A stretch of DNA of 5,613 nucleotides from Nitrospirota bacterium (lineage in GTDB: Bacteria > Nitrospirota > JACRHJ01): NCBI GenBank assembly GCA_027328825.1, contig DAHWTK010000096.1:306-5918 (forward strand), read 5' to 3'. The translations under genes were made by a program, and so were the position numbers. Shown piece after piece: positions 1 to 5,541 of this stretch (the stretch's first letter is position 1; every line of letters begins with the position of its first letter). A model generated the notes under the pieces. That model saw nothing but the letters and a program-made list of their open reading frames with translations, had not been told where the DNA came from and did no database searches.

Positions 1-819
1 GCTCCCTATTTCGGCTCGCCCGACGTCCTTGAGTCTTATCGTGGAGCCGTCGGGGTTGGTCCTGAGCACTATGTTTTCAAACTGCTCCGGAGTCCTTAAA
101 AGCGTCTGGGCGGTTATTGTCGCGTTCAGCTCCTGGCCGGGCGCGGCGGGTGTCCCTCCGAGCTGGCCCGCGGAGACCTGCGCGTTCTGAGCATTGATGG
201 CGGCGCTCACATCCGCCGGAGTCAGGTGATAGTTGTTCAGCCTGTTCGGGTTAAGCCATATGCGCATGGCGTGCTGTGAGCCGAAGAGCAGCATGTCTCC
301 GACGCCGTCTACCCGGCTCAATGGATCCTGGACATATGCGGCCAGGTAGTCGGCCAGGTCGTACCTGCTAAGCCGCCCGTCCTCGGATATGAAGCCTATT
401 ACCATAAGGAAGTTCTTGGTCGCCTTTGTAACCTGTACGCCCTGCTGCTGCACGCTTTCAGGCAGAAGCGGCATGGCGAGCTGGAGCTTGTTCTGCACCT
501 GCACCTGGGCGATGTCCGGGTCTGCGCCGGCGTCGAAGGTGAGGGTTATGGCGGATGTCCCGGTGGAGTCGCTGGTGGAGGACATGTAGCGCAGGTGGTC
601 GATGCCGTTCATCTTCTGCTCTATCACCTGGGTTACGGAGTCCTCGACTGTCTTTGCGGACGCGCCCGGATATACGGCGGTTACGGCTATCTGCGGAGGC
701 GCGATGGACGGATATTGCGACACGGGCAGGATTTTTATCGCCAGAAGGCCCGCGAGCATTATGATTATGGCTATGACCCAGGCGAATATCGGGCGGTCTA
801 TGAAAAATCTTGATAACAT
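1..819 (-). CDS. RND efflux pump, inner-membrane permease, AcrB/MexB (HAE1) family, N-terminal part
   Basis: This is the first 273 residues of a proton-driven RND multidrug transporter (family length about 1030-1050). The frame is open to base 1, so the 3' three quarters are missing. It starts MLSRFFIDRPIFAWVIA, with transmembrane helix 1 at about residues 10-28. Next comes the porter-domain start (LPVSQYPSIAPP at 31-42, YPGASAKTVEDSVTQVIE at 50-67, MNGIDHLRYMSSTSDSTGT at 70-88, DIAQVQVQNKLQLAMPLLP at 102-120) and the GDMLLFGSQHAMRIW segment at 174-188. All of these align without gaps to E. coli AcrB as I remember it. Family members form inner-membrane trimers that take substrates from the periplasm and pass them to an outer-membrane channel through an adaptor. 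The ATG is preceded by AAGGGG seven bases away, which overlaps the adaptor's stop codon, so the two genes are probably translationally coupled. Substrate range cannot be read from this part. Family assignment is certain; the exact orthologue is not. Confidence 0.96.
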   Translation of the reverse strand, partial: MLSRFFIDRPIFAWVIAIIIMLAGLLAIKILPVSQYPSIAPPQIAVTAVYPGASAKTVEDSVTQVIEQKMNGIDHLRYMSSTSDSTGTSAITLTFDAGADPDIAQVQVQNKLQLAMPLLPESVQQQGVQVTKATKNFLMVIGFISEDGRLSRYDLADYLAAYVQDPLSRVDGVGDMLLFGSQHAMRIWLNPNRLNNYHLTPADVSAAINAQNAQVSAGQLGGTPAAPGQELNATITAQTLLRTPEQFENIVLRTNPDGSTIRLKDVGRAEIGS

Positions 820-830
820 GGCGGCGCCCC

Positions 831-2018
831 TTAATCCTTCGCCGGAGAGGCGGAAGCGCCGGCGTCTGCGGATGCAAGGCTGGCCGGGACGGCTTTCACG
901 GTCGAGCCGGGTTTTGCCTTCTGCAAGCCTTCCACGATAACGCGATCGCCCGGCTTCAGGCCCTCATCGACAAGCCACATATCCCCGATTGTGCGGTTGA
1001 CCTTTATAATCTTCTGCTCCACCTTTCCGGACGGGTCTACAAGAAGCGCCGTAGCGTCGCCTGAGTAGTCCCGCGTTACACCCTGCTGCGGCACGAGGAT
1101 GGCGTTTTCATCGACGCCCTCCTCAAGTACCGCCCGGACATACATCCCCGGCATGAGGACCTCTCCGGGATTTGGAAATACCGTGCGGACAGTAACGGAG
1201 CCGGTGCTCTCGTCAACCGTCACATCTGAAAACCTGAGCGTCCCGGATAGCGGATAGGGCGTCCCGTCTTCCAGGACAAGCTTCACGCGGGCCTGCCCCG
1301 CGCCCCTTTTCATGCGCCCCCTTGCGAGGTTTCGCTTCAGTTTCAGGAGGTCGGCGGCGGACTGGGTAACGTCCACATAAACTTTGTCGAGCCTCTGGAT
1401 AGTCGCTAGCGGAGCGGCCTGGTTCGCGGTAACGAGCGCCCCGGTCGTCACGGACGACAGCCCGATACGCCCGGAGATGGGCGCCGTTATCTTCGTATAG
1501 GCGAGGTTTATCCGCGCCATATCCAGAGCGGCCTTCGCCGCCTCCACCTGCGCCTCGGCCTGTTTGAGCTGGGCCGAGACCTCGTCTGAGTCCTGTTTGC
1601 TCACGGCGTTTATTTTCACGAGCCTGGCGTAACGCCCGGCCTTCAGCTTGAGCGGCACGACGTTCGCCGTGGCGTTGTCGAGCGCGGCCTTCGCGCTTGC
1701 GTATGCGGCCTGGTAAGTCGCCGGGTCTATCTGGTAGAGGACTTCCCCGGCCTTCACGTCGGAGCCTTCGGTAAAAAGACGTTTAAGGATAATCCCGCCG
1801 ACCTGCGGTCTGACCTCCGCAACGAGATAGGCCGATATGCGCCCTGGAAGCTCGGTCGTAAGCGTCACGCGCCGGGGTTTTATGGTTACCACCCCGACTT
1901 CCTGGGGAGGCATTTTCATCTTTGAGATGGCCCCGGCTTTTTTGCCGCAGCCGCTTATCAATATCACGCCAGCCGCAGCGACGGCAAACGCATACAACAC
2001 ACCGCTCCTGAATTTCAT
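831..2018 (-). CDS. RND efflux periplasmic adaptor lipoprotein (membrane fusion protein), AcrA/MexA family
   Basis: The adaptor bridges the RND pump and the outer-membrane channel in the periplasm. From the ATG at 2018 it has 395 residues, the usual AcrA length. A lipoprotein signal peptide ends in the lipobox I-S-G-C with Cys24 as the lipidation site. The first lipoyl half is at about 67-98 (VRPQVGGIILKRLFTEGSDV, YQIDPATYQAAY), the alpha-hairpin coiled coil at about 99-172 and the second lipoyl half at about 177-210 (YTKITAPISGRIG). The beta-barrel follows at about 213-300 (FSDVTVDESTGSVT, FPNPGEVLMPGMYVRAVLEEG), then the membrane-proximal domain at about 305-380 (ILVPQQGVTR, GLKPGDRVIVEGLQK) and an Ala/Ser-rich tail. 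An in-frame GTG lies two codons upstream at 2024. I prefer the ATG because AGAGGTG sits just before it and would overlap the GTG. The residue after the lipidated Cys is Gly, not the Asp of AcrA. It is the second gene of the repressor-adaptor-pump operon. Confidence 0.95.
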   Translation of the reverse strand: MKFRSGVLYAFAVAAAGVILISGCGKKAGAISKMKMPPQEVGVVTIKPRRVTLTTELPGRISAYLVAEVRPQVGGIILKRLFTEGSDVKAGEVLYQIDPATYQAAYASAKAALDNATANVVPLKLKAGRYARLVKINAVSKQDSDEVSAQLKQAEAQVEAAKAALDMARINLAYTKITAPISGRIGLSSVTTGALVTANQAAPLATIQRLDKVYVDVTQSAADLLKLKRNLARGRMKRGAGQARVKLVLEDGTPYPLSGTLRFSDVTVDESTGSVTVRTVFPNPGEVLMPGMYVRAVLEEGVDENAILVPQQGVTRDYSGDATALLVDPSGKVEQKIIKVNRTIGDMWLVDEGLKPGDRVIVEGLQKAKPGSTVKAVPASLASADAGASASPAKD

Positions 2019-2021
2019 AAA

Positions 2022-2028
2022 CACCTCT
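2022..2028 (-). promoter_or_regulatory. Ribosome binding site deciding the adaptor start
   Basis: On the minus strand AGAGGTG is followed by TTT and ATG, giving five bases between AGAGG and the ATG at 2018. The competing GTG start at 2024 is itself the last three bases of this motif, although a weaker AGGA lies five bases before that GTG. The ATG reading removes only two residues (Met-Phe) from the signal peptide and does not change the lipobox. Confidence 0.7.
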
Positions 2029-2033
2029 ATCCT

Positions 2034-2058
2034 AAATAAAATAGCGCCGAAACAGCGC
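2034..2058 (-). terminator. Possible weak terminator or attenuator hairpin between repressor and adaptor genes
   Basis: On the minus strand GCGCTG-TTT-CGGCGC (2058-2044) can fold into a six-pair stem, including one G-U pair, with a three-base loop. It is followed directly by a U-rich run, TATTTTATTT (2043-2034). The run is interrupted and the stem is short, so it would be a leaky terminator at best. That would fit partial read-through from the repressor into the efflux genes, or an mRNA processing or stability element. The fold is inferred by eye, with no energy calculation. Confidence 0.35.
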
Positions 2059-2059
2059 C
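2043..2059. repeat. Short direct repeat AGCGCC spaced by 11 bases
   Basis: AGCGCC occurs at 2043-2048 and again at 2054-2059, an 11-base start-to-start distance, close to one helical turn. Both copies lie in the 87-base gap between the repressor and adaptor genes. They also form the arms of the hairpin described here, because GCGC is self-complementary, so the hairpin may be the only reason they exist. Confidence 0.4.
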
Positions 2060-2105
2060 TTCATGCGTATTGCGGCATCGGAAAGCTTATCCCCGGCCCC
2101 GCGGT

Positions 2106-2678
2106 TTAACACCGGATTGCATCCCAGCAGGCCTCTACACAGCGCGATACAAGCTCGTCGTCCAGCTCAATGAAATGGAGGATATGGTCGCGGCAGATAT
2201 CGAGAAGCGGCCCGAAGGCCAGCCCGAAGAGCACCGGGAGAGGCAGTTCCTTTACAACCCCCAGGTCAAGCGCTTCATTGAAAAGCTCGGTTATGACGTC
2301 CCTGTTGTTTTTGTTGAAAAGCTTTTCCCGGCGATGTTCCACCCCGTAAGGGGAATTATGGAACTGCTCCAGGAACCGGAATTCGAGCGGAGCGTCGATG
2401 CAGTAGCGGACAAGCACTCCGCCTATGTGCAGAAAGCGTTCGCGCACAGGCGCTCCTTCAGGGTAACGCTCCATCATCGCGGCGAAAAAACGTTCCTCGA
2501 GGTAGTGATAAGCCTCGTTTATTAGGACGTCCTTGCTCTCAAAGTAGCGGTAAATAGTCCCCGCCGCGACACCCGCGCGGTCTGCGACGAGGGCCATCGG
2601 CGCGCCGTGAAAGCCCTGCTCGGCGACTAGGTCGAGCGTTGCGCGGACGATTGCGCAGCGTTTATCCGGTTTCTCCAC
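2106..2678 (-). CDS. TetR/AcrR-family transcriptional repressor, probable local regulator of the efflux operon
   Basis: This is a one-domain-plus-ligand-pocket repressor of 190 residues, normal for TetR proteins. The N-terminal helix-turn-helix domain spans about residues 6-54. It shows ATLDLVAEQGFHG (13-25), the recognition region VADRAGVAAGTIYRYF (31-46) and the ESKDVL cap (47-52). The C-terminal helical part (about 60-190, including FRFLEQFHNSPYG) is the ligand-binding and dimerisation region; its ligand cannot be predicted. I chose the GTG at 2678 because a strong GGAGG lies five bases upstream. A longer reading from a GTG at 2714 would place the operator and the -10 element inside the gene. 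The gene is first in the operon with the adaptor and pump, separated from the adaptor by 87 bases. By analogy with AcrR, MexR and NalC type systems it should repress its own operon and release DNA when a pump substrate binds; that role is inferred from context. Confidence 0.93.
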   Translation of the reverse strand: MEKPDKRCAIVRATLDLVAEQGFHGAPMALVADRAGVAAGTIYRYFESKDVLINEAYHYLEERFFAAMMERYPEGAPVRERFLHIGGVLVRYCIDAPLEFRFLEQFHNSPYGVEHRREKLFNKNNRDVITELFNEALDLGVVKELPLPVLFGLAFGPLLDICRDHILHFIELDDELVSRCVEACWDAIRC

Positions 2679-2681
2679 TAA

Positions 2682-2688
2682 CCCCTCC
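2682..2688 (-). promoter_or_regulatory. Ribosome binding site deciding the repressor start
   Basis: GGAGGGG on the minus strand ends three bases (TTA) before the GTG at 2678; the GGAGG core is five bases away. It is the best Shine-Dalgarno match in this part of the window. It supports the shorter 190-residue repressor over a 202-residue version starting at 2714. Confidence 0.8.
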
Positions 2689-2691
2689 GAG

Positions 2692-2705
2692 AATGAACGT
2701 TCATT
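2692..2705. promoter_or_regulatory. Probable TetR-family operator: perfect 14-bp palindrome
   Basis: AATGAACGTTCATT reads the same on both strands. It lies directly downstream of the repressor's -10 element and covers the predicted transcription start (about 2700), and it ends 13 bases before the GTG start codon. Palindromes of the TGAACGTTCA type are typical TetR-family operators. A repressor bound here would block RNA polymerase, giving autoregulation of the repressor-adaptor-pump operon. The palindrome is seen directly; the binding protein is inferred from adjacency. Confidence 0.8.
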
Positions 2706-2706
2706 T

Positions 2707-2734
2707 TTTATCACATCCGAGGGCCGGAAGTCAA
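2707..2734 (-). promoter_or_regulatory. Sigma70-like promoter of the efflux operon
   Basis: On the minus strand TTGACT (2734-2729, 5 of 6 matches to the -35 consensus) is followed by a 16-base spacer and GATAAA (2712-2707, 4 of 6). An alternative -10, TAAAAA, fits an 18-base spacer. The predicted start of transcription, about 2700, falls inside the 14-bp palindrome. No stronger promoter is seen in the 87-base gap before the adaptor gene, so this probably drives all three efflux genes. Confidence 0.65.
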
Positions 2735-2762
2735 GGGCTAAAATACATCAGGCCAGCCCAAT

Positions 2763-2775
2763 ATGAACCGTTCTG
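2763..2775. promoter_or_regulatory. Possible second operator-like dyad
   Basis: ATGAACCGTTCTG contains the inverted repeat GAAC-C-GTTC (2765-2773). This is the core of the main operator palindrome (ATGAAC/GTTCAT) with one extra central base and a degraded right end. It lies about 70 bp from the main operator, just upstream of the -35 of the plus-strand promoter. It could be a weak auxiliary site for the repressor, or chance. The altered spacing argues against tight binding by the same protein. Confidence 0.25.
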
Positions 2776-2783
2776 GTTTTTTC

Positions 2784-2812
2784 TGGACTTGAAATGCCAT
2801 AACTGCTATAAA
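2784..2812 (+). promoter_or_regulatory. Extended -10 sigma70-like promoter of the kbl-like gene
   Basis: TGGACT (2784-2789, 4 of 6 matches to TTGACA) is followed by a 17-base spacer and TATAAA (2807-2812, 5 of 6). A TG one base upstream of the -10 (TGCTATAAA, 2804-2812) makes it an extended -10 element. Transcription would start near 2819 and give a leader of about 60 bases. The promoter is divergent from the efflux-operon promoter, with the two -35 elements about 50 bp apart. Confidence 0.65.
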
Positions 2813-2824
2813 AGTAAGGTATTA

Positions 2825-2845
2825 TTAACGATAACTGTTTAACGA
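2825..2845 (+). repeat. Direct heptamer repeat TTAACGA in the kbl leader
   Basis: TTAACGA occurs at 2825-2831 and 2839-2845, 14 bases start to start. The bases between include ATAACTG (2831-2837), which also occurs at 2799-2805 beside the -10 element. The block lies just downstream of the predicted transcription start. A tandem binding site for a regulator is possible but nothing identifies one. Confidence 0.3.
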
Positions 2846-2878
2846 CCAAGCCGCCTTCCATGTTTAAAGAGAGGGATA

Positions 2879-4051
2879 ATGGGTAAATTAAATTTCATAA
2901 GGGAGGAACTCGAAACGCTGAAGGCCGCAGGGCTTCATAACGTCATCCATGAGATAGGCTCCGCCCAGAGGGCCTGGATAATGGCCAACGGACGGAGGGT
3001 TTTGAACCTCTGCTCGAACAACTACCTTGCCCTTGCGGACGACAGGCGCCTTGTGGACGCCGCGAAGGAGGCGCTGGAGAGATACGGCGCAGGCCCGGCG
3101 GCGGTACGCTCGATTGCCGGAACCTTGACTCTGCACAGGGAGCTCGAGGAGGCGCTGGCGCATTTCAAGGGCGTGGAGGCGGCGCTTGCGCTTCAGTCCG
3201 GCTTCATGGCGAACATAGGCGTTATTCAGGCGCTTATGGGCCAGGACGACGAGATTTTTTCCGACGAGCTGAATCACGCCAGTATAATCGACGGTATACG
3301 CCTTTCAAAGGCGCACGTAACCCGGTATGCCCATGCGGACGTATCCGAACTGCAAGCGAAGCTCAATGCCTCATCCAGGAAAAGAAAGCTGGTTATAACG
3401 GACGGTGTCTTCAGCATGGACGGAGACATTGCCCCGCTTAAAGAGATTGCGGATGCGGCGGAAAAATTCGGCGCGATAGTCATGGTTGACGACGCGCACG
3501 GCGAGGGCGTGCTCGGGCGCGGGGGCCGGGGTATCGTAGACCACTTCGAACTGCACGGGAAAATAGACATAGAGATAGGCACGCTTTCTAAGGCCTTCGG
3601 AGTCGTGGGCGGATATGTCGCCGGGAGCGCGGCGTTAATCGAGTTCCTGCGCCAGAAGGCGAGGCCTTTTCTCTTTTCGTCCGCGGCTACGGCGGCGGAT
3701 ACGGCTGCGTGCATCGCCGCGGTAAAGATTCTCGAATCAGACGACGGAGCGGTAAAGAAGCTATGGGAGAATGCTGTTTATTTCCGGGGAAAGGTGCATG
3801 AGCTGGGATACGATACCGGGCGCACCGGGACGCCCATTACGCCGTTAATCGTCGGAGACGCTGAGAAGGCGAAGCGGTTGTCCTCGATGCTCTTCAAAGA
3901 AGAGGTATTCGCCCAGGCGATAACCTATCCCACCGTCCCGAAAGGCAAAGCCAGGATACGCTGCATGGTGTCCGCGTCGCACTCGAAGGGAGACCTGGAT
4001 TTCGCGGTGGACAAGTTAAAAAAGGCGGGAAAAGAACTGGGAATAATTTAA
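2879..4051 (+). CDS. kbl: 2-amino-3-ketobutyrate CoA ligase (glycine C-acetyltransferase), PLP-dependent alpha-oxoamine synthase
   Basis: Kbl makes glycine and acetyl-CoA from 2-amino-3-ketobutyrate and CoA in the cytoplasm, the second step of threonine breakdown after threonine dehydrogenase. The 390 residues match the family length (E. coli Kbl about 398). Visible landmarks are LCSNNYLALA (44-53), AAVRSIAGT (74-82), DELNHASIIDG (129-139, His133 expected to stack on PLP) and TDGVFSMDGDIAPL (174-187). VMVDDAHGEG (201-210) carries Asp204 and His207, and GTLSKAFG (234-241) carries Lys238, the predicted Schiff-base lysine. The C-terminus has ARPFLFSSA (261-269) and TVPKGKARIR (352-361). LNHASIIDG, RPFLFS and VPKGKARIR favour Kbl over 8-amino-7-oxononanoate synthase (BioF), but the two are close and some family members do both jobs. 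AGAGAGGG lies just before the ATG, with rather short spacing. There is no threonine dehydrogenase next door. The stop codon overlaps that of the convergent aspartase gene. Confidence 0.82.
   Translation: MGKLNFIREELETLKAAGLHNVIHEIGSAQRAWIMANGRRVLNLCSNNYLALADDRRLVDAAKEALERYGAGPAAVRSIAGTLTLHRELEEALAHFKGVEAALALQSGFMANIGVIQALMGQDDEIFSDELNHASIIDGIRLSKAHVTRYAHADVSELQAKLNASSRKRKLVITDGVFSMDGDIAPLKEIADAAEKFGAIVMVDDAHGEGVLGRGGRGIVDHFELHGKIDIEIGTLSKAFGVVGGYVAGSAALIEFLRQKARPFLFSSAATAADTAACIAAVKILESDDGAVKKLWENAVYFRGKVHELGYDTGRTGTPITPLIVGDAEKAKRLSSMLFKEEVFAQAITYPTVPKGKARIRCMVSASHSKGDLDFAVDKLKKAGKELGII
4048..4051. other. Shared stop-codon palindrome of two convergent genes
   Basis: The sequence TTAA serves as TAA for the plus-strand kbl-like gene (4049-4051) and, on the other strand, as TAA for the aspartase gene (4050-4048). 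The coding regions overlap by four bases tail to tail. No terminator can lie between them, so each transcript must end inside the other gene or run on as antisense RNA. Confidence 0.9.
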
Positions 4052-5433
4052 CCCGGCTCCGTAAGCCGCATCGGGTCGAAGGCCTTCCTGAAGTCCTCTT
4101 CGGAGAGATAACCCCTCTCTTTCGTTATCTCCGCAACCGACCTGCCGGTTCTGAGCGACTCCTTTGTCACCTCGGCGGCATTCAAATAGCCTATGTGCTG
4201 GTTCAGCGCAGTGGCGATGCCCATGCTTTTATCGACATAATATCTGCATCTCTCTTCGTTCGCCGTAATGCCGTCCACGCATTTCACACGGAAGACCCTG
4301 ACGGCGTTTTTAAGGATTTCCGCGCTCGTCAGGAGGTTATGCGCCATTACCGGCATCATGACGTTTAACTCGAGCTGGCCGCCCTGAGCCGCCATTTCTA
4401 CAGCCCTGTCGTTTCCGATTACCTGAAAACATACCATGTCGAGCATCTCGGCCATGACAGGGTTCACCTTGCCCGGCATTATCGAGGAGCCGGGCTGGAC
4501 TGCGGGAAGCGTTATTTCGGCAAGGCCGGTCATGGGACCGGAGGACAGAAGCCTCAGGTCGTTTGCTATGCGTATTAAATCCGAGGCTATATACCTGAGC
4601 GCCCCGGACGCCATGAGAGCTGCACCCTGGCTCTGCATGGAGTAAAAGAGATTCGCGGACGGCCTTACGTCGAAACCCATTGTCTCTCTTATGTATTCCA
4701 CGGCAGTCGCAGCATAGTCCCTGTGCGTGTTGATGCCGGTGCCGGCGGCGCTCCCGCCAAGCCCGAGTTCGCCAAGCTCGGCAATTGCGCAGGCAAGCCT
4801 TTCAACGCCCTTTTCCGACGCCTTTGCGTAACCGGAAAACTCCTGTCCCAGGCGTATCGGTACGGCGTCCTGGAGGTGCGTCCGGGCGGATTTCAGGATA
4901 CGGTCGAACTCGGCGGCCTTTCCGGACAGCGAAACCGAGAGCTTCTTCATCTCGCCGGAGAGGTCCATAAAAACCGCGATTGCCGCGATGCGCATGGCCG
5001 TCGGGAATACGTCGTTCGTGGACTGGGACATGTTCACGTGGTCGTTCGGGCTGCACGATTTATAATCGCCCTTTTTCAGGCCCATAAGCTCCAGCGCCCG
5101 GTTCGCAATGACCTCGTTCGTGTTCATGTTGTGCGAAGTGCCCGCGCCGGCCTGGTAAACGTCAACGACGAACTGGGAGTCGAACTTCCCATCCATGACT
5201 TCTTCAGCCGCTTTTACTATATTATGCGCGAAGCCGGGGTCGAGTTTACCGAGCTTCGCGTTGGCCTGGGCCGCGGCTTTTTTAATAACGGCGCTTGCCC
5301 ATATGAGCTTCGGATGCGCTCGAAGCCCGGATATGGGAAAATTTTCCACGGCCCTCTGGGTCTGGACGCCCCAGTAGGCGCCGTATGGCACATTTACCGT
5401 GCCGAGCGAATCCTTCTCCTTTCGGTATTTCAT
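4048..5433 (-). CDS. aspA: Aspartate ammonia-lyase (aspartase), aspartase/fumarase superfamily
   Basis: Aspartase reversibly converts L-aspartate to fumarate and ammonium as a cytoplasmic homotetramer. The 461 residues are near the 468 of Bacillus AspB, which it resembles throughout (AYWGVQTQRAVENFPISG at 19-36, GTSHNMNTNEVIANRALELMG at 98-118, DPMRLTEPG at the end). The substrate residues I recall for Bacillus aspartase are all present with a constant offset of two: Thr99, Ser138-Thr139-Asn140, Thr185-His186, the catalytic-loop Ser316, Lys322 and Asn324. The signature GSSIMPGKVNP is at 315-325. NTNEV and GQLELNVMMPV favour aspartase over class II fumarase, which usually has NMNEV and GNFELNV. 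THLQDAVP and the GYLSEEDF tail are shared with both, so fumarase remains the alternative. The ATG is preceded by GGAG nine bases upstream. The gene is monocistronic as far as seen, with its own promoter. Confidence 0.85.
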   Translation of the reverse strand: MKYRKEKDSLGTVNVPYGAYWGVQTQRAVENFPISGLRAHPKLIWASAVIKKAAAQANAKLGKLDPGFAHNIVKAAEEVMDGKFDSQFVVDVYQAGAGTSHNMNTNEVIANRALELMGLKKGDYKSCSPNDHVNMSQSTNDVFPTAMRIAAIAVFMDLSGEMKKLSVSLSGKAAEFDRILKSARTHLQDAVPIRLGQEFSGYAKASEKGVERLACAIAELGELGLGGSAAGTGINTHRDYAATAVEYIRETMGFDVRPSANLFYSMQSQGAALMASGALRYIASDLIRIANDLRLLSSGPMTGLAEITLPAVQPGSSIMPGKVNPVMAEMLDMVCFQVIGNDRAVEMAAQGGQLELNVMMPVMAHNLLTSAEILKNAVRVFRVKCVDGITANEERCRYYVDKSMGIATALNQHIGYLNAAEVTKESLRTGRSVAEITKERGYLSEEDFRKAFDPMRLTEPG

Positions 5434-5434
5434 T

Positions 5435-5444
5435 AGCTATAGCT
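5435..5444. repeat. Small palindrome AGCTATAGCT at the aspartase start
   Basis: This ten-base perfect palindrome lies between the Shine-Dalgarno GGAG and the aspartase ATG, overlapping the last two bases of the GGAG. It may be chance. If folded in RNA it would have too little loop to be stable, so a DNA-binding role is more plausible than a translational one. Confidence 0.25.
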
Positions 5445-5482
5445 CCAGATTTTGATTCAACCGAGGATTAATTGATGTTTTA

Positions 5483-5511
5483 TTTATAAACGGTTGACTA
5501 TACCAGTTCAA
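5483..5511 (-). promoter_or_regulatory. Sigma70-like promoter of the aspartase gene
   Basis: On the minus strand TTGAAC (5511-5506, 4 of 6 matches) is followed by exactly 17 bases and TATAAA (5488-5483, 5 of 6). Transcription would start near 5476, giving a leader of about 43 bases with GGAG before the ATG. The surroundings are clearly AT-rich. I see no recognisable Crp, Fnr or NtrC site. Confidence 0.6.
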
Positions 5512-5541
5512 TTTGCCTTCGGCTGTCTTAGCGGTATTAAA

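Noticed and set aside
831..2024. Adaptor starting at the GTG at 2024.
   Set aside because: The GTG is part of the AGAGGTG ribosome binding site for the ATG at 2018. It adds only two residues and is less likely, though not impossible.
2070..2525. Open frame of 151 codons on the plus strand opposite the TetR repressor.
   Set aside because: It mirrors a well-supported TetR coding region and shows no domain or ribosome binding site of its own.
2106..2714. Longer 202-residue repressor starting at a GTG at 2714.
   Set aside because: The extra 12 codons would include the 14-bp palindrome and begin inside the -10 element. No good ribosome binding site precedes 2714, while GGAGG lies five bases before the GTG at 2678.
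2819..2878. Riboswitch (for example a glycine or cobalamin type) in the kbl leader.
   Set aside because: The leader is only about 60 bases, AT-rich and without the paired GC-rich stems or conserved core of a known riboswitch.
3274..3714. Open frame of 146 codons on the minus strand opposite the kbl-like gene.
   Set aside because: It is low in complexity (Pro/Ser/Ala-rich) and lies fully inside the conserved PLP-enzyme coding region, as expected of a shadow frame.
4048..5433. Class II fumarase (FumC) as the identity of the lyase.
   Set aside because: The fumarase motif NMNEV is replaced by NTNEV and GNFELNV by GQLELNV. The overall resemblance is to Bacillus-type aspartase, so fumarase is kept only as the alternative.
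4723..5436. Long open frame of 237 codons on the plus strand opposite the aspartase gene.
   Set aside because: The minus-strand product is conserved along its whole length with all active-site residues. The opposite frame gives no recognisable motifs and is explained by GC-rich codon bias.
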